The notes beneath the pieces were generated by a model. The model was not told the DNA's origin and did no database searches. It was given only the letters and a program-made list of their open reading frames with translations. Positions 1 through 7,253 of a stretch of 64,000 nucleotides of DNA are shown piece by piece. Each line of letters opens with the position of its first letter. The first letter of the stretch is position 1. A program made the translations under genes and the position numbers. Source of the DNA: an uncultured Bacilli bacterium (GTDB lineage: Bacteria; Bacillota_I; Bacilli_A; RF39; UBA660); assembly GCA_934130375.1 (NCBI GenBank), contig CAKOXW010000005.1, forward strand, positions 1-64,000, written 5' to 3'.

Positions 1-868
1 TAGTATTCGCATTTGAATTTACTGTTCCTCTTCCTCCTAGGATTCCTCCCCCTTCTCCTCCTATTCCATAAACTGATCCACTATAATATCCGGCGCCTCC
101 TCCGCCTCCTGCTACAATTAATACATCTTGCATATTTGTTTCGAATGTAGATAACAATCCTGAACTTACTGCTATATGTGTGGCGCCTCCTCCGCCTCCT
201 GCTATGTAATCGGTTCCACCTTTTCCAGGACCTCCTCCATTATATCCTCCTGAATATTTTGTTGCTTTTACCAATGCATTTGTTCCTTTTCCCCCTACAT
301 TTATATATAATTTTGTCCCTTTTGTTAAATATGCAAGTCCTGTTGCATATCCTCCATATCCCCCTCTATATGTTTCGTTTAAGGCATATCCTCCTTGCGC
401 TCCCCATGCTTCTAGTCTATAGTAACCATCAAGTGGTACTATGAACTCTTCTTCTCTTTCACTAAAATCATAATCAAATGACCCATCAGTTACTGTAACT
501 ATTCTCTCAACACTTGCAGTTTTACCAAATTTATTAACTGTATAAGTTATTTTATAAGTTCCCAAGTTTGTAATATCTATATTGGAACTAATATTTGCTT
601 CTATATACTCACCATCACTAGATTTAGCTATATAACCAGGATCATTATATTCCATACCTAAAAACGTATAATCCTCTTTATTACCTTTTAAAATTATACT
701 TACACTTCCACCATTTGCACCTAATATTTTACTTAATCCTTCTTTCATTTTATTAGCAAGTAACTTACTATTACCAAGCACTGATAACATAACTGTTAAC
801 ATAAGTAAGAAAAATACTAGTAACATATATACATAAGTTGATAAAACAAATCCTTTATTATTCTTCAT
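1..868 (-). CDS. Glycine-rich pilin-like surface protein (3' end outside window)
   Basis: The frame is open from an ATG at 866-868 to the window edge, so at least 289 residues are present and the C terminus is missing. The N terminus (MKNNKGFVLSTYVYMLLVF...) is one membrane helix after a short basic leader. It looks like a type IV prepilin (G then F), but lacks Glu at +5 of the would-be mature protein. In type II secretion that is the hallmark of the GspK-type tip pseudopilin. Next comes an Ig-like segment (MEYNDPGYIA, typical of DUF5011 domains), then a domain with FIVPLDGYYRLEAWGAQGG and many Gly-Gly runs, resembling the ALK/LTK-like glycine-rich family. Probable role: exposed part of a pilus-like fibre. 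The architecture parallels the 556-residue protein encoded at 3598-5268. Function is inferred. Confidence 0.75.
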   Translation of the reverse strand, partial: MKNNKGFVLSTYVYMLLVFFLLMLTVMLSVLGNSKLLANKMKEGLSKILGANGGSVSIILKGNKEDYTFLGMEYNDPGYIAKSSDGEYIEANISSNIDITNLGTYKITYTVNKFGKTASVERIVTVTDGSFDYDFSEREEEFIVPLDGYYRLEAWGAQGGYALNETYRGGYGGYATGLAYLTKGTKLYINVGGKGTNALVKATKYSGGYNGGGPGKGGTDYIAGGGGGATHIAVSSGLLSTFETNMQDVLIVAGGGGGAGYYSGSVYGIGGEGGGILGGRGTVNSNANT

Positions 869-911
869 ATAGCACCTCTATTTTACATATATATGATACC
901 ATAAAATAGTA

Positions 912-942
912 CAAAAAAAAACCATTATTTTTCCGATAATGG
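912..942 (-). terminator. Rho-independent terminator of the spoVID-ysxE operon
   Basis: On the minus strand an ACCATTAT / ATAATGGT stem is followed by a run of at least eight T. The stem overlaps the last codons of the ysxE-like gene. Confidence 0.75.
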
Positions 943-1803
943 TATTTGTCCTACAATAAGTTCTGTTCTATAAATATAATCAATCATTTTCTTTATTTTT
1001 TTACAATTTTCTATTTCTGTATCTTTAAATGTAATTACTTCAGGGATTGATATTAAAACATTAAAAAGCATTTTTTCTTCATCTAAAAGTGGATATTTAT
1101 CTTCATAATATTTTAGTAATTCTTTAAAGTTAAAATATAGTGCATATTTCTTATAAAATTTATATAAATCATATATTGGAATATCTATTTTTGCTTTTTC
1201 CCAATTTATTAAATATAACTCTTTATCTCTTAGCACATGATTAATATCAGCATTATCATATATTAAGCTTACTCTTTTTTTAGCATTATTTTTAACAATG
1301 TCATACCAATCATTTATAGTTTTTCTAGAATACTCTAGTGACCCTAGAATTTTAGATATATTTCTTGCAATTAGATATTCTGATGGGCTCATAAATATTT
1401 TAGTTTCTATCATATTTATTAAATTTATATAATAGTACGCTACATCATTAATCCTTTTTTGAATATTCTCAAATAATTCTTTATACTCATCTTTATCCAT
1501 TTCTCTATAAAATGTAGTTTTATTATGTAACATAGATAATAAATTAACCATATCAAATGCTTTTTGTTCCATTGGATTATTTACTTCATTAATGTACTCA
1601 AATGCATTATATTCATTATTACTTTTTACAATTTTAGGAAAATATTCAAAACTTCTAGACTCTAAATATTCATAAGTTTTTTTTACATTCTCACAATTCT
1701 TTTTAACTGCATACATATTATTATCACATTTAGCAATTATGCACTTACCTTTTTTACATACAACCTTAGCATTCTTACCAAATAAACTATCTAATATTTT
1801 CAT
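925..1803 (-). CDS. ysxE: CotS/YsxE-family APH-like spore coat-type protein
   Basis: The 292-residue protein has a degenerate aminoglycoside-phosphotransferase-like fold pattern. The segment YDNADINHVL...YLINWEKAKID sits where real kinases have HGDLHPGN and IDFD motifs, but the catalytic His/Asp residues are not kept. CotS, YutH and YsxE of Bacillus are such kinase-like spore coat proteins. Its start overlaps the stop of the SpoVID-like gene by 4 bp, so the two are translationally coupled. The order spoVID-ysxE is also that of Bacillus subtilis, which is the strongest support. The exact role in the coat is unknown, and a catalytic activity looks unlikely. Confidence 0.65.
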   Translation of the reverse strand: MKILDSLFGKNAKVVCKKGKCIIAKCDNNMYAVKKNCENVKKTYEYLESRSFEYFPKIVKSNNEYNAFEYINEVNNPMEQKAFDMVNLLSMLHNKTTFYREMDKDEYKELFENIQKRINDVAYYYINLINMIETKIFMSPSEYLIARNISKILGSLEYSRKTINDWYDIVKNNAKKRVSLIYDNADINHVLRDKELYLINWEKAKIDIPIYDLYKFYKKYALYFNFKELLKYYEDKYPLLDEEKMLFNVLISIPEVITFKDTEIENCKKIKKMIDYIYRTELIVGQIPLSEK

Positions 1804-2483
1804 TTCTTATATGTAGGTACGATTAATTTATCACCCATTTTAATTGTTGCAATATCATTATAATAAGACAATTCTTCTTTAGATATTTCATATTTTTGAC
1901 ATATTGATTCGGCAGTATCATCTTCTCTTACTATATGAACATGATAAGTTACATAAGTTTCTTTAGTTGCATCAAATGTTTCAAATATTGGTTTAGTATC
2001 TCTTTTAATATCTTCTTTAACTTCTAATTTAACTGGGCTTTGCTCATCTTTAAATAAGTCTTGCGTTTCTTCTTCAGTATTTCTATCTTCAACTTTTTCT
2101 TCTTCTAATTCTAATTTTCTATCATCATGCTTTAAAACTATATTATTTACCTCTTCCTCCTTATATGAAAGTCCATCAATTAAAACATCTATGTGAAGTA
2201 TAACCCTATTATCCTCAATTTCATAATAAAAATCATCAATATCACAAGTTGCTGAAGTAGTATCGTATTTAGTGTCAATATCAATATTAAAAGGTATTAT
2301 TTCACTGTATTCTTTAGAATCTACACTAATATCATTTTCCTTATATTCAAAATATAAATCAAAACTTCCACTAAGTTCATTATTTTCTAACCCTCTAAAT
2401 GACTTATCAAGTGAAATACTAGTAATTTCATCTACATTTGTTTTAAGTTCAATTTCCTTAGTAAAAGGCACAATTTGTTTCAT
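1800..2483 (-). CDS. spoVID: SpoVID-like spore coat morphogenetic protein with C-terminal LysM
   Basis: The 227-residue protein has no signal peptide, which fits action on the mother-cell side. Residues ~1-115 form a beta-rich domain like the SpoVID N terminus (pattern TSISLDKSFR..., IIPFNIDI). An acidic linker (~120-165) follows, then one LysM (~175-225: YHVHIVREDDTAESICQKY...LIVPTY). Bacillus SpoVID is much longer but has the same two ends and guides coat encasement. The start has SD GAGAGG 7 nt upstream. The gene is divergent from ylbJ, another spore gene, across only 63 bp, so one sporulation-regulated intergenic region may serve both. Confidence 0.7.
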   Translation of the reverse strand: MKQIVPFTKEIELKTNVDEITSISLDKSFRGLENNELSGSFDLYFEYKENDISVDSKEYSEIIPFNIDIDTKYDTTSATCDIDDFYYEIEDNRVILHIDVLIDGLSYKEEEVNNIVLKHDDRKLELEEEKVEDRNTEEETQDLFKDEQSPVKLEVKEDIKRDTKPIFETFDATKETYVTYHVHIVREDDTAESICQKYEISKEELSYYNDIATIKMGDKLIVPTYKK

Positions 2484-2546
2484 TAAAATTCCTCTCTTTC
2501 ACTAATTAATATGATTATTTTTTTAATATTATGAATAAAATTAATT

Positions 2547-3494
2547 ATGAAAAAAAATATTGAAAATTTAATTATTTTAGTTGTAAGCATTATTATATGT
2601 TCTCAAGTTTTAATAAAAAATAAATTAGTAGTAGAAACAGTTATTTATTCTTTTAATATATGGAAAAATAGTGTATTCCCATCATTATTTCCTTTTCTTA
2701 TTATAGGAAGTATACTAATAGATTTAAAAATACCTCTTTTTTTAGGTGAATTAACTAAAAAAGTAATGTATAGGTTATTTAAAATAAGTGGAAATTCGTC
2801 TTTTATTATTATTTTAAGTATGCTTTCAGGATTTCCAAGTAGCGCAAAATACATAAAAGAACTACTTATAAATAATGAAATAAATGAGAATGAAGCCACT
2901 AAATTATTAACATTCACACACTTTTCAAACCCATTATTCATTTTAGGAACAATAACCTTGTTCTTACATTCAAAAGAAATTGGTATACCTATACTTGTTT
3001 GTCACTACGTAGGTAATTTGTTTATTGGATTTTTATTTAGAAATTATTACATTAGTGATTATAAAAAAGAAAATGTTTCAATAAAAAAAGCAATAAGTAA
3101 GATTAATAGTAATGCATCAATTGGAGAAATATTTAAAAAATCCATTACTAGTTCTATAAATACTCTACTTTTGATTTTAGGAACTATTAGTGTATTTCTT
3201 ATACTAACAAGCATTATTAATAGTAATTTGGATATACCTGATTTTATTAGCGTAATTATAAATGGTATTTTTGAAATGACTGGTGGTTTAAGCAAACTTA
3301 ATATATTAGATGTCTCTTTAAATACAAAAGCTATGCTTGCAATAAGTTTTATTTCTTTTGGGGGATTATCAGTTCATATGCAAGTGCTTGCTATCATAAG
3401 TGACACTAAAATAAAATACTTTCCATATTTTATAGCAAGAATATTGCATGCAGTAATTTCTACATTTATATTCTTTATATGGAAAGTATTGTAA
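2547..3494 (+). CDS. ylbJ: YlbJ-like sporulation integral membrane protein
   Basis: The 315-residue protein is polytopic with about eight hydrophobic segments. It contains the characteristic WKNSVFPSLFPFLIIG and SGFPSSAKYIKELL stretches of the sporulation protein YlbJ, a member of the nucleoside-recognition/Gate-domain family. In Bacillus YlbJ is made in the mother cell and needed for resistant spores; its substrate is not settled. The gene is divergent from the SpoVID-like gene. Nothing in the neighbourhood indicates an alternative transport role. Confidence 0.75.
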   Translation: MKKNIENLIILVVSIIICSQVLIKNKLVVETVIYSFNIWKNSVFPSLFPFLIIGSILIDLKIPLFLGELTKKVMYRLFKISGNSSFIIILSMLSGFPSSAKYIKELLINNEINENEATKLLTFTHFSNPLFILGTITLFLHSKEIGIPILVCHYVGNLFIGFLFRNYYISDYKKENVSIKKAISKINSNASIGEIFKKSITSSINTLLLILGTISVFLILTSIINSNLDIPDFISVIINGIFEMTGGLSKLNILDVSLNTKAMLAISFISFGGLSVHMQVLAIISDTKIKYFPYFIARILHAVISTFIFFIWKVL

Positions 3495-3592
3495 TTAATT
3501 AATTTTGTAATTGCTATTATCTACTTTGTAATTTCCTTGAATTTCAGCATCAGGTAGTGCTCCATTATATATTCTTACTTTAGTCCTTTTTA
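3495..3592 (-). pseudogene. Orphan C-terminal coding fragment
   Basis: Downstream of the 3598-5268 gene, in a frame shifted by one base relative to it, about 30 codons read as plausible protein (KVRIYNGALPDAEIQ... NSNYKIN) and end with a TAA abutting the ylbJ stop. There is no start codon or SD, and a TAG lies just upstream in that frame. It may be the former C terminus of the glycine-rich gene (whose own product ends just after a YARITLV stretch) or the tail of a deleted paralogue. Evidence is weak because the fragment is short. Confidence 0.3.
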
Positions 3593-3597
3593 ACTAA

Positions 3598-5268
3598 TTA
3601 CCCAGTTTCATTACTATTTTCACTACTAGTTACCAATGTTATTCTGGCATAACCATTTCCATAGTGTCCTTCTCCAGTAGCATAACTTACACCACTTGGA
3701 CTTGGCATTTGTACTTGTTCACCTTTTTCATTTGTCCAATTGTAGCCTTGTCCATCTATCATTATAGTATTTGTAAACATTTTACCACTATAATGAATAC
3801 TACAAGAATTATTAGTTGTACCTGTTGTACAACCACTTTTTGGTGTTGAATCACTTTCGGATATTATTGCAACAGCACCAGTATGACCACTTATATATGA
3901 TGAACCACCACCACCATTCCCTACTCCTGCATTAGAAGTACCTGTTGACGCACCGCTTTGGCCACCTCCACCTCCGTAATATCCGCCTCCGGCTCCTCCT
4001 GCATCATTATTATTGGGCGAACCAGGATAGAGTATATATCCATTTCCACCAATCCCAAATAAACCGGCATTTTTTCCCGTACCTCCTGCTGTTTGAGTTC
4101 CGCCATTGCCAACTATTATTCCACTGGTTGAGCCATGTGATCCACTATATCCAATTAATCCACCAGCACTTCCATCTTCACCAGATGCCCTTCCGCCTCC
4201 GCCACCAGCGCCTGCAACCATTATTCTACTTCTTAGGCTTATAGAATCATTCCAATTTCCCAATACAAGTCTAACATCTGTGGCTCCAGCTCCGCTAGTA
4301 CTTCTAGATAAATAATTTGAAGCAGTAAAATAGCCACCTTCACCACCCCCGTTAAATGCTAATCCACCACAACTAGAATATGGGATACACGATGCTTTTG
4401 ACATTTGACCAACATATACATATAATTTTTCATCAACATTTAAGTTTATAATACCACTTGTATATGCACCATAACCTCCAGATTTATAGGAATTGCTTGC
4501 CCCCCACAATTCCACTTTATAAGTGCCTGAAACAGGGACAGTAAAAGTTTGAACACTGCCAGTGTAGTCATACTCAAAATCTGTTTTAGAAATTACAACA
4601 ACTTTTCTTCTTACAAGATATCCATCAAAATCGTATACCAAGTAATATGTTCCTTCCTGATTAATATCAAGTGGTGCTTCCCATGTTTTAGTAGGTTCTG
4701 TGCCATTCCAATTTTTATAACCTGGATCAACAAAAGAACTACCTAATTTTACATAAACTGCATATTCATTACTCTCATCGCCAATTAATTTAACACTAAG
4801 ACTACCGCTTACTTTTGATGACGCAAATTCATTACCATTAACTACTGCGACTAAAATAATACCATTTTGTTTATTAAATGTTTCTAAATATTTTCTAGTA
4901 GTTACATTAAATACACCTATATTATCATCTTGAAATAACTGGTTTAAATCTATTAAATATGTTTTATCAATACTATATTCTTCTTTTATTCTTTTAAATA
5001 TTTCAGAAGAATAATTATCAGTTAAATCCAAATAATAAGCATCCCCTAAAACATCTTCAAAGTTAACACTAGTACTTTCTAAATACTTCTGTACTGCTGC
5101 AACCGCATTTAACGAATTAACTGTATTATACTTTTCTGTTTCAGTATACCTTAAAAAAACAGAAGAAAATACTTGGAAAACTCCTAATAATACTACTGCA
5201 ACTATAGATATAACTACTATTGTTTCAGGAAGAAAAAAACCATTTATATTTTTTTTCACTTTTATCAC
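3598..5268 (-). CDS. Prepilin-like protein with Ig-like and glycine-rich (ALK-like) domains
   Basis: The 556-residue protein starts MIKVKKNINGFFLPETIVV, a class III signal: basic leader, G|F, Glu at +5, then a hydrophobic helix. Residues ~35-150 look like a pilin body. Residues ~155-230 form an Ig-like DUF5011-type domain (FVDPGYKNW...GTYYLVYDFDG). From ~233 on is a glycine-rich domain (FTVPVSGTYKVELWGAS, GGGGGRASG, GGAGGGYYGGGGG) with several Cys and a YARITLV end. It probably is a large minor pilin assembled by the ATPase encoded divergently at 5374, about 105 bp away. Which pilus subtype is not decidable here. The pilin assignment is strong at the N terminus only. Confidence 0.75.
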   Translation of the reverse strand: MIKVKKNINGFFLPETIVVISIVAVVLLGVFQVFSSVFLRYTETEKYNTVNSLNAVAAVQKYLESTSVNFEDVLGDAYYLDLTDNYSSEIFKRIKEEYSIDKTYLIDLNQLFQDDNIGVFNVTTRKYLETFNKQNGIILVAVVNGNEFASSKVSGSLSVKLIGDESNEYAVYVKLGSSFVDPGYKNWNGTEPTKTWEAPLDINQEGTYYLVYDFDGYLVRRKVVVISKTDFEYDYTGSVQTFTVPVSGTYKVELWGASNSYKSGGYGAYTSGIINLNVDEKLYVYVGQMSKASCIPYSSCGGLAFNGGGEGGYFTASNYLSRSTSGAGATDVRLVLGNWNDSISLRSRIMVAGAGGGGGRASGEDGSAGGLIGYSGSHGSTSGIIVGNGGTQTAGGTGKNAGLFGIGGNGYILYPGSPNNNDAGGAGGGYYGGGGGQSGASTGTSNAGVGNGGGGSSYISGHTGAVAIISESDSTPKSGCTTGTTNNSCSIHYSGKMFTNTIMIDGQGYNWTNEKGEQVQMPSPSGVSYATGEGHYGNGYARITLVTSSENSNETG

Positions 5269-5373
5269 CCCAAAATTATTGATATTCTCTTTTTTATATT
5301 ATATAATAAAAATATAATAAATACCATATGTATTTTTATAAAAGTAGGAAAGAATAAAATTGGGGAGGAATTT

Positions 5374-6927
5374 ATGATTAAAACATTCGATTATGAGAAG
5401 TTACCCGTAGTTGAAGTCGTTAATGAAATACTTTATGACGCTTCAAAAAGGGGTGCATCTGATATACACTTTGACCCTGAAGAAGAGGAAATGAAAGTTA
5501 GAATTCGTATTGATGGCGAGTTAATGGATTATACAACTATACCAAATTCAATTAAAAAGAATTTAATTACACGTATAAAAATTATTTCAGGAATGAATAT
5601 AACTGAAGTAAGATTACCACAAGATGGTGCGATTAAGCAGGTTATAAAAGACGAATCTATGGATCTGCGTGTATCTTCTCTTCCAACTAATGAAGGTGAA
5701 AAAATAGTTATTCGTATTCTTGATTATTCAATGAGTTTAAAAGGAATTGAATATTTAGGATTTAGTGAAAGAAACTTTAAGAAGATATCTAAATTAATAA
5801 GCATTCCATCTGGTATCATATTAGTAACTGGTGCGACTGGTAGTGGTAAATCTACTACTGTATACTCTATTTTACAAAAATTAAATAAAACTGAGAGAAA
5901 TATTATTACAGTAGAAGATCCAATAGAAATGAATATAAAAGGAATTAACCAAGTTCAAGTTAATAGTGAAATTGGGCTTAACTTTGCCAATGTACTTCGT
6001 TCAATATTAAGACAGGACCCAGATATCATCATGATTGGTGAGATTCGTGATAATGAAACTGCTAGAATAGCCGTTAGAGCATCAATCACAGGTCACTTAG
6101 TATTGTCAACAATCCACACCAATAACTCATTAAATACAATTGAAAGATTACTTGACATGGAAGTTGAAAGATATTTGCTTGCAAGTGCTCTTGAAGGAAT
6201 TATATCTCAGAAATTAGCAAGAAAATTATGTGATAAATGTAAGAAAAAGAGACCTACTAGTGATTATGAAAAAGAAATATTTAGAAAAGTATTTGATATG
6301 GATGTAAATGAAGTGTATATGGCTGTTGGCTGTGAAGAATGCGGTAATGGTTATAAAGGTCGTATTGCTCTTCATGAAGTATTATTAATTACTCAAGAAA
6401 TAAGAGATGCAATTAGTAACAATATGCCAAAAAGTGAGTTACGTACTTTAGTATATAATAGTGATGTTAATACTTTACTTCAAGATGGACTTGAAAAAGT
6501 TATAAATGGTTACACTACTTTTGAAGAAGTTATTAAATTAATTGAACTTGATGATGACATTGAAGATAAAAAGGCTTCTTCAAGTTATAGATATGATTTA
6601 AATAGGGCTTTAGAGCAAACACAATTATCTAAAACTACTCAATTAAATTTGAATGCTATAAAAAAAGCAGCAGCACCTACTACACAAAATCAAATATTTA
6701 AAGATGATGCTAATAGTTTATTTAAAGATGAGCAAACAGTTCAACAACCTGTACAACAACAACCTGTACAACAACAGACAGTTAAGCAACAATCTCAACC
6801 AGTGCAGCAACAAGTAAATCCTCAAACACAATCGGTTCAACAAAAACAAGCTATTAACAAAGTGCAAGTTGAACCTAAACCATTTAAGGAAACAGAGGAA
6901 TCTAAAACTCAAGTATTAGACATATAA
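5374..6927 (+). CDS. PilB/GspE/ComGA-type pilus assembly ATPase with Q-rich tail
   Basis: This 517-residue secretion ATPase powers pilin assembly at the cytoplasmic face. It has no N1 (MshEN/GspE_N) domain and begins directly with the N2 domain (GASDIHF at ~27-33), like ComGA. The Walker A GATGSGKS is at 153-160, Walker B with IGEIRD at ~215-225, and the His box (GHLVLSTIHTN) at 240-250. Two CxxC pairs (286/289 and 320/323) form the usual zinc site. The conserved core ends near ~390. An unusual tail of more than 100 residues follows, with PVQQQ repeats at ~456-490. SD GGGGAGG precedes the ATG. The platform protein and prepilin peptidase are not in the window. Confidence 0.9.
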   Translation: MIKTFDYEKLPVVEVVNEILYDASKRGASDIHFDPEEEEMKVRIRIDGELMDYTTIPNSIKKNLITRIKIISGMNITEVRLPQDGAIKQVIKDESMDLRVSSLPTNEGEKIVIRILDYSMSLKGIEYLGFSERNFKKISKLISIPSGIILVTGATGSGKSTTVYSILQKLNKTERNIITVEDPIEMNIKGINQVQVNSEIGLNFANVLRSILRQDPDIIMIGEIRDNETARIAVRASITGHLVLSTIHTNNSLNTIERLLDMEVERYLLASALEGIISQKLARKLCDKCKKKRPTSDYEKEIFRKVFDMDVNEVYMAVGCEECGNGYKGRIALHEVLLITQEIRDAISNNMPKSELRTLVYNSDVNTLLQDGLEKVINGYTTFEEVIKLIELDDDIEDKKASSSYRYDLNRALEQTQLSKTTQLNLNAIKKAAAPTTQNQIFKDDANSLFKDEQTVQQPVQQQPVQQQTVKQQSQPVQQQVNPQTQSVQQKQAINKVQVEPKPFKETEESKTQVLDI

Positions 6928-6952
6928 AAAGACCAAAAAATGGTCTTTTTTT
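6926..6952. terminator. Bidirectional terminator between the ATPase and the bacteriocin operon
   Basis: AAAGACCA / TGGTCTTT stem with an A-rich loop, T-run on the plus strand and A-run on the other side. It closes the convergent ATPase gene and the bacteriocin peptide gene. Confidence 0.8.
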
Positions 6953-6953
6953 C

Positions 6954-7106
6954 TTAACAATAATTTCTTGTAAAAAATCTTCTAATTGAACTACCTAAAT
7001 GTCTTCCCATATCAAATGCTAATTTAAAACCTCTTACTATAGTTGATAATACTGCACCTGATACTCCTCCTACAACTTTTGTTAATTGTTCTTTATTTAA
7101 TTCCAT
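6954..7106 (-). CDS. Bacteriocin-like precursor peptide 2 (double-glycine leader)
   Basis: The ORF encodes 50 residues. The leader MELNKEQLTKVVGG fits the class II consensus (L at -12, E at -9, L at -7, hydrophobic at -4, GG at -2/-1) cut by C39 peptidases. The predicted core is 36 residues: VSGAVLSTIV RGFKLAFDMG RHLGSSIRRF FTRNYC. It is basic and amphipathic, with small-residue spacing and a C-terminal Cys. An SD AAGGAGGAATT precedes the ATG. The gene lies 9 bp after the first peptide gene, in the exporter operon. I recognise no known bacteriocin. Being a peptide of a two-component bacteriocin is an inference; a signalling peptide is the main alternative. Confidence 0.75.
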   Translation of the reverse strand: MELNKEQLTKVVGGVSGAVLSTIVRGFKLAFDMGRHLGSSIRRFFTRNYC

Positions 7107-7115
7107 AATTCCTCC

Positions 7116-7253
7116 TTATTCGCATTTCATTTTATGTGTATATCCGCTAATAATACCCACAACAAAAGACACTATTCCTCCAATAATTAACCACTTAGAT
7201 AAAGCAAAACCACCATTAATACAACTTAATTCTTTCTTATCCAATAACTTCAT
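7116..7253 (-). CDS. Bacteriocin-like precursor peptide 1 (double-glycine leader)
   Basis: The ORF encodes 45 residues. The leader MKLLDKKELSCINGG again matches the double-glycine consensus (L, E-L, I, GG). The predicted core is 30 residues: FALSKWLIIG GIVSFVVGII SGYTHKMKCE. It is a hydrophobic helix with GG, G and SG spacings resembling the GxxxG-type contacts of two-peptide bacteriocins, plus a charged tail. The start lies inside the last codons of the exporter gene (overlap 17 bp) with SD GGAGG inside that gene, so translation is coupled. A Cys inside the leader is unusual. No immunity protein is visible directly beside it. Confidence 0.75.
   Translation of the reverse strand: MKLLDKKELSCINGGFALSKWLIIGGIVSFVVGIISGYTHKMKCE

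Noticed and set aside
178..444. Plus-strand ORF rich in Leu/His opposite the glycine-rich gene
   Set aside because: Antisense reading of GGT/GGA-rich coding DNA; no SD, biased composition, and the minus-strand frame is clearly the coding one. The same applies to similar ORFs at 3945-4315 and 43940-44929.
3921..4112. Short minus-strand ORFs inside glycine-rich genes (also 28788-28997, 43901-44113, 44621-44806)
   Set aside because: Out-of-frame shadows of the real genes; methionine/valine-rich composition comes from repetitive GGX codons.
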